A stretch of DNA of 64,000 bases from Glaciimonas immobilis. GTDB taxonomy: Bacteria; Pseudomonadota; Gammaproteobacteria; Burkholderiales; Burkholderiaceae_D. Position numbers and translations under genes: made by a program. Of this stretch, positions 17,445 to 27,356 are shown one piece after another; position 1 is the stretch's first letter, and every line of letters begins with the position of its first letter. Location of the stretch: the NCBI RefSeq assembly GCF_011947285.1, contig NZ_JAAOZT010000017.1, forward strand, positions 62,001 through 126,000, written 5' to 3'. Below the pieces are notes generated by a model. It made no database searches and was not told where the DNA came from. It was given only the letters and a program-made list of their open reading frames with translations.

Positions 17445-18170
17445 TGATGCTGTCAGCGGGTACTTTCGCCAGCACAGCGGATTGTTTTTGATTTTTGATT
17501 AATGATCCACCGTCGTATTGGCGCTGGGACGAAAGTGACGGTGGCAATTGCAAATTCTGGATTGCCACCCGCCTCCTCCAGGCACGAGCGTCATGAGCCC
17601 CTTGGCTTCCACGAAGGCACTCGAACATGCGTTACGCGCGACTTGCTTCGAGAAAGCCAGGATGTCCCATTAACTCGGCGCTGAGTTCCGGTAAAGCAGC
17701 TTTTGCCAAAATAAAAAAAGACGATCTCTACGACTTGATCAAAGACAAAAGTCAGGGCTATAACATTCTCATTTTTGAGAAAATTAATCGCTCACCGACG
17801 TCTCAAAAACGATAAGTCATTTGAGATAAACTTCGATACTTATTCAAAAGGTTTCATGGCGAGACACCGCGCGTGTTTTGAAATAGCGCAGACTGGCCAC
17901 TCTCCCCTGTTAATTTTGTCAGTTAATGACATTTCGTTGTTTAATCTTCACCATTTAAGTATATTTGCAAGGCTTCACACCGTGCATATCAATACTCCGG
18001 TAGCCTCTGTCAGCGCACCGGTTAGGGAGTTAATAATTAATAAATTGCGAATATTCAACATTTACCGTTAGGGGCGCTCGTGCGATTTCGCGGACTTGAT
18101 CAGCGTATAAAACGGTAGATTATTCCGACATCAGCATATTTTTAGGTTAGACCAATTCGAAACGCCATCC
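17445..18170. other. non-coding region phasin to galE
   Basis: About 725 bases, AT-rich from 17700 on. Several short open frames exist but none has a ribosome site plus protein-like composition. Nothing recognisable. Confidence 0.45.
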
Positions 18171-19202
18171 ATGACCAAAAACAAAACTATTTTAGTAACT
18201 GGTGCTGCTGGATATATCGGCTCACATACTTGTGTTGAGCTTCTTTTATCTGGGTTTGACGTAGTGGGAATTGATAATTTCAGCAACAGCACCCGCGAAG
18301 CGATAACACGCGTCGAGAAAATTGCTGATCGCACGATGTCCTTTTATGAAGCCGATGTACGCGACCCGGCAGCGCTCGACGCGCTATTGCGAGAGCATGC
18401 GATTGATGCGGTCATCCATTTTGCGGGTTTGAAGGCAGTGGGCGAATCGGTTGTAAAGCCATTACTCTATTTTGACAACAACGTATCGGGCACCGTTACG
18501 TTACTGCACGCTCTGGCAAAAGCCAAAATAAAAAACTTTGTTTTTAGCTCATCCGCCACGGTATATGGCGATCCGCAATCCGTGCCGATTCACGAGTCCG
18601 CAGCGTTGAGCGCCACCAACCCCTACGGACGATCGAAGCTGATTGTCGAGCAAATACTCGGCGACATGACGGTATCGGATCCATCGTGGGCATTTGGCAT
18701 ATTGCGATACTTTAATCCTGTCGGAGCGCATCCTAGCGGCTTGATAGGCGAAGATCCAAACGGCATTCCAAACAACCTGATGCCCTTTATCGCGCAGGTA
18801 GCCGTCGGTCGGCGCGAGCGGCTGGCAGTCTTTGGCAATGACTACCCGACACCGGACGGAACTGGCGTGCGCGACTACATTCACGTCGTCGATCTGGCCC
18901 AGGGACATGTTGCCGCGCTAAATAAATTGTTCACCGCAGGAAAAAGTTTTACGGTCAACCTCGGTACGGGTTTGGGTTATAGCGTATTGGAGATGGTCCG
19001 CGCGTTTGAAGCAGCTAGCAGTCGCAGCGTGCCGCATGACATAACATCGCGACGCCCGGGCGATATTGCAGAGTGCTACGCAGACCCGTCTGAGGCAAAA
19101 AAAGTGCTGAATTGGGAGGCGCAGAAAAATCTGGCCGATATGTGCACGGACCATTGGCGCTGGCAGAGGATGAATCCAAGTGGGTTTAAAAATAACCTGT
19201 AG
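18171..19202 (+). CDS. galE: UDP-glucose 4-epimerase
   Basis: Interconverts UDP-glucose and UDP-galactose, feeding LPS and exopolysaccharide synthesis. An extended SDR of 343 residues: NAD-binding VTGAAGYIGSH (residues 9-19), SSSATVYG with the catalytic Ser (near 127), the Tyr-x-x-x-Lys pair in NPYGRSK (near 152-156), and the GTGLGYSVLEMV segment late in the chain. The Shine-Dalgarno sequence is weak. It stands alone rather than in a gal operon. Confidence 0.94.
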   Translation: MTKNKTILVTGAAGYIGSHTCVELLLSGFDVVGIDNFSNSTREAITRVEKIADRTMSFYEADVRDPAALDALLREHAIDAVIHFAGLKAVGESVVKPLLYFDNNVSGTVTLLHALAKAKIKNFVFSSSATVYGDPQSVPIHESAALSATNPYGRSKLIVEQILGDMTVSDPSWAFGILRYFNPVGAHPSGLIGEDPNGIPNNLMPFIAQVAVGRRERLAVFGNDYPTPDGTGVRDYIHVVDLAQGHVAALNKLFTAGKSFTVNLGTGLGYSVLEMVRAFEAASSRSVPHDITSRRPGDIAECYADPSEAKKVLNWEAQKNLADMCTDHWRWQRMNPSGFKNNL

Positions 19203-19368
19203 CATTAACCTAGCGGCCACTTTGATTTTTTGTAGCATGAAGGAAAAAGTTTGCTAACTAGTATCTGCGAGCTGACGTGTTGGTTGCTTCAACGTCAGCC
19301 CTACTCGCACTTGGGCCAGACCAATGTAACGCTGAAGATGAGGGCATCTTCAACATGCACGCGCACAT

Positions 19369-20457
19369 TCACCTCCCAACGCTTTCCAGCACCCCAGTAA
19401 ATTCCGATAACAGTTGCTCCATCAGCTCAGCAACGCTGATTTCCGATTTACGCCGCTGGCCTAATGCAGTAGCCTGACTGGCCCACAGGGACAAAAATTC
19501 CGGGCGATTAGCCTTGCCCGCTGCTTGCCTGATCGCCCCGGTTAACGCATTTTGGACCGGATAAGCAAGGACTTGATTCTCATACGGTGCCATGCGCTGC
19601 ATGTATTCATTGACGATACCGCGTGCGGCCCGACCACTAAAAGATCTGGTTATTCTGGTCGAGATATCAGACGCCTCACGTAGTTTGGTTTTCCAGGCTG
19701 GATGTATCAGGCATTCTGCACAGGAAAGAAACGCCGTTCCCATCTGCACGGCCTGTGCACCCAGCATAAGCGCTGCGGCAATACCTCGCCCATCCATGAT
19801 TCCGCCAGCGGCAACCACCGGGACTTTTACGTTATCGACGATTTGTGGCACCAAGGCCATGGTCCCGATCATACTGCTATCGAAATTGCCAATAAATGTA
19901 CCGCGGTGACCGCCCGCCTCGGCCCCCTGCGCGCATATGATGTCTGCGCCGTTAGCTTCCCAGGCGCGCGCTTCCGCAACGTTAGTCGCGGTGCCGATGA
20001 CGAGGGTTCCTGCATCATGTAACCGCTCAATCGCGCTAGCGTCGAGCAGGCCGAATGTGAAACTGGCCACCGGAACCTTCAGCGCGATGAGCATCTCCAG
20101 TTGCTCACGGAAATCTTCGCAATATTTTTCCAGGGGTTCAGCAGGAGAAAGGCCCAATTCTGCACGAAACGGATCAAGTAGCGCAAATGCGCCTTGCAGT
20201 TCCTGATCGGTGGGATGCGGCGTATCGAGTACAAACAGATTCACATTAAATGGTCCGGAAGTGTGCGAACGGATCGCGGCAACTGCCGCACTGATGCCAC
20301 CTGGCGTCAACGACGACACTGCCAGCGATCCCAGTCCCCCCGCCTTGGTCACGCCAACCAGCATCTCCAGCGTTCCGGCACCAAGCATCGGGCCCAAAAT
20401 AATGGGTTGAGAAATCCGCAGCGTACGCATTAAATTGGTTGATAGTGCTTTTGACAT
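19369..20457 (-). CDS. nitronate monooxygenase family protein (NPD-like)
   Basis: FMN-dependent TIM-barrel enzyme of the 2-nitropropane dioxygenase family, which oxidises nitronates to carbonyl compounds. About 362 residues: ISQPIILGPMLGAGTLEM at the N-terminus, GADIICAQGAEAGGHRG for FMN-phosphate contact, PVVAAGGIMDGRGIAAAL and GAQAVQMGTAFLSCAE. The start at 20457 has GGAG a few bases upstream; a further ATG at 20472 is possible. The exact substrate is not deducible from sequence. Confidence 0.88.
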   Translation of the reverse strand: MSKALSTNLMRTLRISQPIILGPMLGAGTLEMLVGVTKAGGLGSLAVSSLTPGGISAAVAAIRSHTSGPFNVNLFVLDTPHPTDQELQGAFALLDPFRAELGLSPAEPLEKYCEDFREQLEMLIALKVPVASFTFGLLDASAIERLHDAGTLVIGTATNVAEARAWEANGADIICAQGAEAGGHRGTFIGNFDSSMIGTMALVPQIVDNVKVPVVAAGGIMDGRGIAAALMLGAQAVQMGTAFLSCAECLIHPAWKTKLREASDISTRITRSFSGRAARGIVNEYMQRMAPYENQVLAYPVQNALTGAIRQAAGKANRPEFLSLWASQATALGQRRKSEISVAELMEQLLSEFTGVLESVGR

Positions 20458-21049
20458 ACCTGCTCCATTCAAAATCGATCACTTGATCACAACGGCTAAT
20501 ATAAAATAATCGCTATGAGAAAGTCAAACGTCCAGCGCCTGCAGGGTAATCCTTAAGCATAGGTGTAAGCATTAGCGTAAGTACTGGTATAAGCATTGCC
20601 CCAGGCTCATCCCATTTAGGTAATGATTTGTACCGTCGGCTCGCACTAATGTCGATCCAAGGACAGAAAACGCCCCAACAACCCACGCGTATGATGAATT
20701 GTCAGCACCTAATGCAAGAGACGACTGTTCACGCCCAAGGGAAGGAGTTTGTCGCATTTCTTAGTCGACTCCAGCGCGACTATTCCAAACAAATAACAGC
20801 GGACAACACCACCGGCGCCAGGCTATGCGGTATCCCCCCGCATTACCGTGGTAGATATAAGGGTTGGGTACCAGGCAACAGGACGTATCAAACGGGTAAA
20901 ATCACTCCCTGTACGGAACATTTGAAGCGGCAGAGAAGGCGAGGCAGCGGGCCCTCATCCGGGTATGGCCTATCGGCACAACCTGTCGTCAGGAAACAAA
21001 AAAGGCGAGGGACTAAGGGGTTTAACAACTTAGCAATCATCAAACAGCG
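20458..21049. other. non-coding region between converging transcription units
   Basis: About 590 bases. A plus-strand open frame of 141 codons (20628-21053) has no ribosome site and an Arg/Gln-rich, non-protein-like composition, so I do not call it. The stretch 20555-20600 has loose repeats of GTAAGCATT type. Confidence 0.45.
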
Positions 21050-21493
21050 TTAATCCTCTCCGATATCCTCATCCCATAATGCAGGTTGCGCAGCAATAAA
21101 TGCGCGCATGAGTTCAATGCATTCCGCGTTTTCCTGAATTTCCAGCTTCACGCCGCGCGAGCGCATATAGTCTTCGGGCCCCTGAAAAGTCTGATTTTCT
21201 CCAATGACAATTTTCGGAATTTTATACAGAAGCGCCGCGCCACTGCACATATCGCAGCAAGATAGCGTGGAATACATGACGGCGCGCTGATAGTCGCTGG
21301 CCTTGAGTCTGCCAGCGTTTTCCAGGCAGTCCATCTCGGCGTGCAAAATGGCGCTGCCGTTTTGGACGCGCCGATTATGGCCGCGCGCGACAATCCTGCC
21401 ATCGATTACCAAGACTGAACCAATAGGAATTCCACCCTCTGCCAGACCCCGTCGGGCCTCCTCAATGGCTGCTTGCATAAATTTATCTGTCAA
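21050..21493 (-). CDS. Fcy1-type cytosine/nucleoside deaminase
   Basis: Zinc deaminase of 147 residues in the CDA fold. It resembles yeast cytosine deaminase Fcy1 along its length: GGIPIGSVLVIDG, HAEMDCLENAGRL (zinc His and catalytic Glu near 53-55), STLSCCDMCSGA (zinc cysteines near 80-84), IPKIVIGENQTFQG and the C-terminal LWDEDIGE closing the active site. It would convert cytosine to uracil for salvage. The usual PCxxC has Cys in place of Pro. The start is TTG at 21493: AAGGAG lies six bases upstream (21500-21505), while the ATG at 21478 falls too far downstream and the one at 21538 has no ribosome site. Confidence 0.85.
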   Translation of the reverse strand: MTDKFMQAAIEEARRGLAEGGIPIGSVLVIDGRIVARGHNRRVQNGSAILHAEMDCLENAGRLKASDYQRAVMYSTLSCCDMCSGAALLYKIPKIVIGENQTFQGPEDYMRSRGVKLEIQENAECIELMRAFIAAQPALWDEDIGED

Positions 21494-21869
21494 CTTATTC
21501 TCCTTGAGTAATAGCGCTGATATCACGATTTTAACCAAACCGTATAAAGCAAGGTTACCACCGGCGTCGATTAGGGCGTCGATCTGGTCTCAACGTTTTT
21601 TCTTCCTTTTATTTACCTATTATTACCATCCAGCCCTTACCCATTCAGCTTCGCTCCCTTTATGCAGACCCGAAGAACGTTGCTGTGACTAGCGGAACAA
21701 TATTAGCCTTATTATTTGTCAACAATCTCTACCCATGTGGCCTATGTCTTACATGAGGTAAAATCAATACATACAAAAATCAATAGCACGATCCAGTGAA
21801 TTCACCGATGCCTGTAGCTTTGGGTATGGTAATAAACATCAATCATCAAATTTGGAGACTTAAATCATT
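21494..21869. other. divergent intergenic region deaminase/thiolase
   Basis: No gene is seen; it should hold two divergent promoters. GGAG lies ahead of the thiolase ATG near 21853. Confidence 0.45.
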
Positions 21870-23060
21870 ATGGCTAATACTAGAGAAGTCGTCATTGTTG
21901 GCGCAGCGCGGACGGCAATCGGAACCTTTGGCGGTTCATTGAAGGATCTGGCACCGTGCGAACTGGGTGCTATCGCGGTTAAAGAAGCATTTGCACGGGC
22001 CAAGGTTGATCCGGCACAGGCAGGCCAAATCGTTTTTGGTCATGTGATTCATACCGAGACCCGTGACATGTACGTATCGCGGGTAGTTGGTATCAATGCC
22101 GGTATGAGTAAAGAATCCACAGCACTGACGCTTAACCGTCTATGCGGTTCGGGCTTACAGGCTATCGTTTCAGCGGCCAATGCTATCCAGTTGGATGAGA
22201 CCGATATTGCAGTCGGCGGCGGTGTCGAGAGCATGAGCCGGGCGATGTATTCGACCCAGGCTGCGCGCTTTGGCGCACGGATGGGCGATATCAAAATGGT
22301 TGACATGATGGTCGGTGCTTTATCCGATCCATTCGGCGGCGGCCATATGGGTATCACTGCTGAAAACGTGGCAGAGAAATACAGTATTTCACGCGAAGAG
22401 CAGGACGCTTTTGCTGTCGAGAGCCAAAAGCGCGCCACTGCGGCGATCGCTGCCGGTCACTTTGTGTCTCAAATCGTGCCGGTAGAACTAAAAACCCGCA
22501 AGGGCGTTGTATTGTTTGACACGGACGAGTATCCAAAAGCGGACACGACCATGGAGTCTTTGTCCAGGCTCAAACCGGCGTTTAAAAAAGATGGCGGCAC
22601 GGTCACCGCCGGCAATGCATCCGGCATTAACGACGGTGCTGGCGCTGTTGTATTGATGGAAGCCAGCGCTGCGGCGCGTGCAGGTCTGACGCCTTTAGCG
22701 CGTTTGGTATCTTATGCCGTGGCTGGGGTTGACCCATCGATTATGGGAACAGGTCCGATCCCGGCCGTTCAGCTGGCATTGAAACGTGCGGGCCTCAGCC
22801 TTAATGACATGCACGTGATCGAATCGAACGAAGCTTTCGCCGCGCAGTCGTTGGGCGTGTGCAAAGGTTTAGGCCTCGATCCGTCAATTACTAACGTCAA
22901 TGGCGGCGCTATTGCCCTCGGTCATCCGCTTGGCGCGAGTGGGGCAATTATTACGATTAAATGTCTGTATGAATTAATCCGCACCAACAAACGTTATGGT
23001 CTGATTACGATGTGTATCGGTGGCGGTCAAGGTATTGCAGCGATCATCGAACGCCTTTGA
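21870..23060 (+). CDS. bktB: acetyl-CoA C-acyltransferase (BktB/PhaA type thiolase)
   Basis: Biosynthetic-type thiolase of 396 residues. All catalytic elements are visible: NRLCGSGLQAIV (nucleophile Cys near 92), GHPLGASGA (His near 351) and CIGGGQGIA (Cys near 382). The N-terminus (TAIGTFGGSLKDLAPCELGA) and the segment ETRDMYVSRVVG resemble BktB of PHA producers, which condenses acyl-CoAs to beta-ketoacyl-CoA. A role in PHA or fatty-acid metabolism fits the phasin 4.4 kb away. Followed by a strong terminator, so monocistronic. Confidence 0.92.
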   Translation: MANTREVVIVGAARTAIGTFGGSLKDLAPCELGAIAVKEAFARAKVDPAQAGQIVFGHVIHTETRDMYVSRVVGINAGMSKESTALTLNRLCGSGLQAIVSAANAIQLDETDIAVGGGVESMSRAMYSTQAARFGARMGDIKMVDMMVGALSDPFGGGHMGITAENVAEKYSISREEQDAFAVESQKRATAAIAAGHFVSQIVPVELKTRKGVVLFDTDEYPKADTTMESLSRLKPAFKKDGGTVTAGNASGINDGAGAVVLMEASAAARAGLTPLARLVSYAVAGVDPSIMGTGPIPAVQLALKRAGLSLNDMHVIESNEAFAAQSLGVCKGLGLDPSITNVNGGAIALGHPLGASGAIITIKCLYELIRTNKRYGLITMCIGGGQGIAAIIERL

Positions 23061-23103
23061 TGTAGCAAACGTTGGGCGAATTGAGGTATCGAGGGTTTGA
23101 ATG

Positions 23104-23139
23104 ACGGTCGGCATGTATTCACATGCCGACCGTTTTTTG
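23104..23139 (+). terminator. strong intrinsic terminator after the thiolase
   Basis: Perfect 13-base-pair stem (23104-23116 with 23121-23133), four-base loop ATTC, followed by six T. Confidence 0.92.
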
Positions 23140-23422
23140 TACTTGATCGCTGCTTTTGCTGCCATTAATACCGTTATTACCCTTATTGCGGTTACTACCG
23201 TCGCTAGAATCCGGGTTGCGACAACGTTGAAATAACGTTTTAATCTCTGAAAAAAATCTTCCACCAAACTGGTCGGCCAAATCGGATGCCGGTCACGAGG
23301 CGCTTTTCGTTGAAAGAGAGAAAGTTCACGCCGCCAACTATCTGTTCAAGGCATGTTATGGTTCTTATACGCAATATTTCTCTTATACTAAGCGGCTTTG
23401 AAAATAACCTGAGGACATCTGG
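23140..23422. other. intergenic, thiolase terminator to Pr6Pr gene
   Basis: No gene is seen. Likely holds the promoter for the following membrane-protein gene. Confidence 0.4.
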
Positions 23423-24106
23423 ATGGAGCGTAAAACATGGAACATTGGCGTCGCGGCAATCGGAGCTGTAATCGCCTGGTACGGTCTCGGGGTTGAGCTT
23501 TTTGTAACCAATGAACGGATGTTGGCGCAAGGGCGTCCACTACAAGACGCGATTATTTCGCTATCGGCCTATTTTACGATACTGACCAACCTGCTGGTTG
23601 CGTTGGGCTTCACCTCGGCTGCACTGCGCAGCATGGGCGATAGCGGGCAGGCCATACCGGGTGCACGCAACTACGGCGGCGGATTTTTTGCACGGCCTTT
23701 CGTGCTAAGTGGTATCGCACCCAGCATCGCGCTGGTATGCATCGTTTATAACCTGGAATTGCGACAGCTATCACATTACACCGGATGGGCACGTTTAGCT
23801 GACGAACTGCTCCACGTCGTCATGCCGGTAGCGTTTATCCTTTATTGGTATTTGCTCGTACCGAAGGCGATGCTCCGATGGCGCGACTCTCTGATCTGGG
23901 CGATATATCCGATCGTGTATCTGGGCTACGCCTTGATCCGCGGTGCCTCTTCTGGCCGCTATGCCTATCCTTTTATCGATGTGGCTAAATTAGGCTATCC
24001 CGCCGTGCTCCTGAACGGCGTGGGGATATTAATCGGATTCCTCGCGATGTCGCTGTTATTTATCGCTGTTGACCGCCGTAAAAGTGCGCATCTTCAGTTG
24101 ACCTAA
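23423..24106 (+). CDS. Pr6Pr family membrane protein
   Basis: Six-helix membrane protein of 227 residues. The family's conserved features are present: SAYFTILTNLLVAL in helix 2, the ADELLHVVMPVAF histidine-proline segment in helix 4, and YPIVYLGYALIRGASSGRY with YPFIDVAKLGYPAV before the last helix. Relatives belong to the FAR-17a/AIG1-like group, whose eukaryotic members include hydrolases of fatty-acid esters of hydroxy fatty acids. Whether the bacterial proteins share that activity is not known. Confidence 0.85.
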   Translation: MERKTWNIGVAAIGAVIAWYGLGVELFVTNERMLAQGRPLQDAIISLSAYFTILTNLLVALGFTSAALRSMGDSGQAIPGARNYGGGFFARPFVLSGIAPSIALVCIVYNLELRQLSHYTGWARLADELLHVVMPVAFILYWYLLVPKAMLRWRDSLIWAIYPIVYLGYALIRGASSGRYAYPFIDVAKLGYPAVLLNGVGILIGFLAMSLLFIAVDRRKSAHLQLT

Positions 24107-24559
24107 GCTAGCGAGTCCCCCTATCACTAACGTTAATTGATGACGCAGGACAGTAAGCGCTCGCTTGCCTGGCTGCGTACTCCGCCTCTAGAGGTGTTCC
24201 GCTTGTCAGGACAGCGTTTTAGCATTTTAGTTGGGAACGGTGCAGCGCAGGGTTATCCAGGGGCGCGCGTAGAACTCTCAGAATAACTTGGCTTCACCAA
24301 TCGGTGCGGGGCATTCAGTCGCCTAAAAGGCCCTAAAAGATTAACAAAGTCAAAACCAGATTACCAGTAACATCTGGTATTTGTTCGTCATTACTTATTA
24401 GAAAAAATAATGCTGCCATCTTCGTGGATTTAGAAGCTGACTTGGTTGACGCCGGGCCTTATCTGTCGGCTCAAACCGAACACCGGCTCACTGTATCGAG
24501 CACTTCTGGCAGTAAAGACCATCTTCAGATAGCGTTGTGCGGGTTGCTGCTATCGCTGG
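24107..24559. other. non-coding region
   Basis: About 450 bases between convergent genes. Nothing recognisable except a small inverted repeat, ACCAGAT...ATCTGGT, near 24355-24380. Confidence 0.4.
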
Positions 24560-24775
24560 TCATACTTTTGTGACAGTAATCCTGTCAATGAAGAACTCTC
24601 CATCGATGCATTTTCTATGCGGAACACCGGTGACTACAAAGCCATGGCTACACTCTTCAGCCCACAGCTTTGCGACGATGTCGAACTCCTCCGGCTCTAT
24701 ACCGAGCATCGCGGCGGAAATAACAAATTTCGCGCCGTCCTTCTGTTTTTTTACAATATCGTCAAGTTTTGCCAT
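24560..24775 (-). CDS. hypothetical small protein
   Basis: 71 residues from the ATG at 24775 (77 from the one at 24793), beginning MAKLDDIVKKQKDGAKF and ending DRITVTKV. Composition and charge pattern look like a real soluble protein: an amphipathic N-terminal helix, then HGFVVTGVPHRKCIDGEFFID. Only a loose purine-rich ribosome site (AGAAAAGA). No family recognised. Confidence 0.5.
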   Translation of the reverse strand: MAKLDDIVKKQKDGAKFVISAAMLGIEPEEFDIVAKLWAEECSHGFVVTGVPHRKCIDGEFFIDRITVTKV

Positions 24776-24912
24776 GTTCTTTTCTGGTCGCATTAGGATT
24801 CACCACGAATCATAACGCGACTCGCCCCCGCAATGCAAAATCACCCACAGCTGTCGATGAGGCAACTATTCGGGCGTTCCCGGGCAAATGTCCTTAAACG
24901 TGCGTACGCCCT

Positions 24913-25257
24913 TTAACGATCGTATCCACGATGCCAATGATGCTCCTGCCACTCACGTCCGCGCCAGTCATCCCCCCGGCGGTAGTAGCCGGGTTGACGG
25001 TAATAAGGCTGCGGATACTCTTCTAGATAGACTGGCGGCGGCCGCACGTAGACGGGGCGCGGTGCGTAGTATACCGGCGGCGGTGCATAATACACTGGCG
25101 GTGGCGGCGCGTAATACACCGGCGGCGGATAATAAGCAGGTCCCGGCACCCCAATGTTAAGTGACCAGTCCACTTGGGTATGCGCAAAGGCGGGCGTTGC
25201 CGCCCAGAGCACCCCCATCAGCAAGCCAACTGCTGCAATCGCTACGGTTTTTCTCAT
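24913..25257 (-). CDS. secreted Tyr/Pro-rich protein
   Basis: Signal peptide (MRKTVAIAAVGLLMGVLWAATPAFA, cut after AFA), then a mature part of about 90 residues dominated by PPVYYAPPP-type repeats and a C-terminal Arg/His/Tyr-rich tail. AGGAA lies seven bases before the ATG. The repeat style matches the C-terminal part of the glycine-zipper protein at 47866. Probably a periplasmic or surface stress protein; function unknown. Confidence 0.75.
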   Translation of the reverse strand: MRKTVAIAAVGLLMGVLWAATPAFAHTQVDWSLNIGVPGPAYYPPPVYYAPPPPVYYAPPPVYYAPRPVYVRPPPVYLEEYPQPYYRQPGYYRRGDDWRGREWQEHHWHRGYDR

Positions 25258-25644
25258 GATGGTTCCTGATGAATTAACTGAGTACATATGACATCATTTA
25301 ACCTAAAAAATGCGCGTACTTCTATGGTGAAGTCGTAAAGCGTGTAACTATATGTATCCTCCCGAAGACGTCACATTATAGATATTGCATTGCACACGAA
25401 GAATGGGGTACCAAGTCCAATTTAGGTTTCCGCAATGTCATAAATTTGGCACCTCAACCAATACCCGTCCACCACTTTTGGCGTTTTGGATGGAAGTGTT
25501 TTTTGTACAAGCGCATCAACAATTGGAGACCGCATTTTAGTTGCGTGCCTGATCGCAACGTTGGACTGCTCTATCTTTGGTGGTTAAACATTGTGCTGAA
25601 ATGCGCGCGGTGTCAAGATGATTGCTTTTTTAAAGGAAACCCCG
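25258..25644. other. divergent intergenic region
   Basis: No gene is seen. Promoters for the secreted Tyr/Pro-rich protein and threonine aldolase must lie here. Confidence 0.4.
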
Positions 25645-26676
25645 ATGACCGTCGCAATTCGCCATGATTTTCGTAGTGATACCATCACGCGGCCAAGCCC
25701 GCCCATGCGCAACGCGATGGCTACGGCGGAGGTCGGAGACGATGTATTTGGCGATGACCCAACGGTCAATCGATTAGAGATAACTGCCGCCAATTTGTTC
25801 GACAAGCAAGCCGCGCTATTTCTACCCTCCGGTACGCAAGCCAATCTGATCGCGCTCATGTCGCACTGCGAGCGCGGCGATGAATATATAGTGGGTCAAA
25901 AAGCGCACTGCTATCGCTGGGAAGCTGGCGGCGCTGCGGTATTGGGTAGCATCCAGCCGCAGCCACTGAACAATCAAGCAGACGGCACCCTGCTACTGGC
26001 AGATATTGAAGCCGCTATCAAACCCGACGATTCGCATTTTGCACGCACGCGTCTGCTCGCACTGGAAAACACTACCGGCGGCAAGGTGCTGCCCTCCGTC
26101 TATGTCGCCGCAGCCACCAATCTGGCGCGGCGTTATGGGCTAGCCTGCCATCTTGACGGTGCTCGCGTGTTTAATGCTGCGGCCATGCTTGGCGTTTCTG
26201 CGGCATCGCTGGCGCAGCCGTTCGACTCCGTTTCAGTTTGCCTCTCCAAAGGACTTGGGGCTCCGATCGGATCGGTACTGATCGGCAGCACGCCATTTAT
26301 TGCCAAGGCGCGACGCTTACGCAAGATGCTGGGCGGCGGCATGCGCCAGGCGGGCATCATCGCGGCGGCAGGACTATACGCGCTGGAGCACAACGTGGCC
26401 CGTTTATCGGAAGATCACGCCAACGCCGCCATCCTCGCGGCTGGATTGGCGGAATTTACGGAATTATCAGTTTCAGCACCGGATACCAACATGGTGTTCG
26501 TGGACGTGGCCCCGGCTATCGCGGTACCATTTTCCGCTTATTTGGCAGCACACGGCATCGGAATCACATCCGCCTATACTGCAACCCAGCAGCGATGGGT
26601 GATACATCTGGACGTGTCCAGAGATGCGGTGGAGGCGGCGCTTGAGGTTGTGCGGGATTTTTTTTCTAAAGGGTAA
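25645..26676 (+). CDS. ltaE: low-specificity L-threonine aldolase
   Basis: PLP enzyme cleaving L-threonine or allo-threonine to glycine and acetaldehyde. 343 residues: FRSDTITRPSPPMRNAM and VGDDVFGDDPTVNRLE at the N-terminus, HLDGARVFNAA with the PLP-binding Asp and Arg, and SVCLSKGLGAPIGSV with the Schiff-base Lys near residue 202. The ATG at 25645 has AAAGGA seven bases upstream; the ATG at 25618 lacks one. Together with glyA nearby it bears on glycine and one-carbon supply. Confidence 0.93.
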   Translation: MTVAIRHDFRSDTITRPSPPMRNAMATAEVGDDVFGDDPTVNRLEITAANLFDKQAALFLPSGTQANLIALMSHCERGDEYIVGQKAHCYRWEAGGAAVLGSIQPQPLNNQADGTLLLADIEAAIKPDDSHFARTRLLALENTTGGKVLPSVYVAAATNLARRYGLACHLDGARVFNAAAMLGVSAASLAQPFDSVSVCLSKGLGAPIGSVLIGSTPFIAKARRLRKMLGGGMRQAGIIAAAGLYALEHNVARLSEDHANAAILAAGLAEFTELSVSAPDTNMVFVDVAPAIAVPFSAYLAAHGIGITSAYTATQQRWVIHLDVSRDAVEAALEVVRDFFSKG

Positions 26677-26720
26677 TATTCACGCATATCTAATATAAGC
26701 CGAACTATTATCCGGGGATT

Positions 26721-27338
26721 CTATTTGGCCGACTCAGACAACATCCGCTCAACATAGCGCGCGATCAAGTCAACCTCCAAATTGACCTGTTTACCGACCG
26801 CCAGATGGCGCAAGGTCGTGACCTGTATGGTGTGTGGGATCAGGTTGATTGAGAACAGGCACGCGTCTGTTGTGTCTTCAATCCGATTCACAGTCAGCGA
26901 CACACCATTGACGACGATCGAACCTTTATACGCGAAGTATTTCGCGAGGTCGCGCGATGCCTGAATCACTAGCTCCCAGGATTCACCGACTGGCTCAAAT
27001 TTGGTCACCAGGCCAAGTCCATCAACGTGTCCAGACACCAGATGTCCACCCAAACGCTCGGTAAGCGTCAACGCTTTTTCCAGATTGACTTCTCCGATAG
27101 CGTCCAGCCCGACGGTGCAGTTAAGACTTTCGCGTGAAACATCAACGGTGAAACCATGGGCGGACTTGCTAGTCACGGTCATGCATGCACCATTTAACGA
27201 AATTGAATCGCCCAAGCCGACATCGGCCATCTGCAACTCAGCGGCATCTATGACCAGCCTTACGCCATCATTCGGGCCAGCACCTTGTGGTTCTATCGCA
27301 GTAATTTTGCCGACTGCGGCGACGATACCTGTAAACAT
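26721..27338 (-). CDS. ribE: riboflavin synthase alpha chain
   Basis: Dismutates two 6,7-dimethyl-8-ribityllumazine molecules to riboflavin. 205 residues in two homologous lumazine-binding halves: MFTGIVAAVGKI with NGACMTVT in the first, GHLVSGHVDGLG and VNGVSLTVN in the second. It follows ribD on the minus strand with 18 bases between, so the two form an operon. Confidence 0.95.
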   Translation of the reverse strand: MFTGIVAAVGKITAIEPQGAGPNDGVRLVIDAAELQMADVGLGDSISLNGACMTVTSKSAHGFTVDVSRESLNCTVGLDAIGEVNLEKALTLTERLGGHLVSGHVDGLGLVTKFEPVGESWELVIQASRDLAKYFAYKGSIVVNGVSLTVNRIEDTTDACLFSINLIPHTIQVTTLRHLAVGKQVNLEVDLIARYVERMLSESAK

Positions 27339-27356
27339 AGTGTTGGAATATGAAAG

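Noticed and set aside
20628-21053. 141-codon plus-strand open frame in the gap before the deaminase gene
   Set aside because: No ribosome site, no recognisable motif, Arg/Gln/Thr-rich translation.
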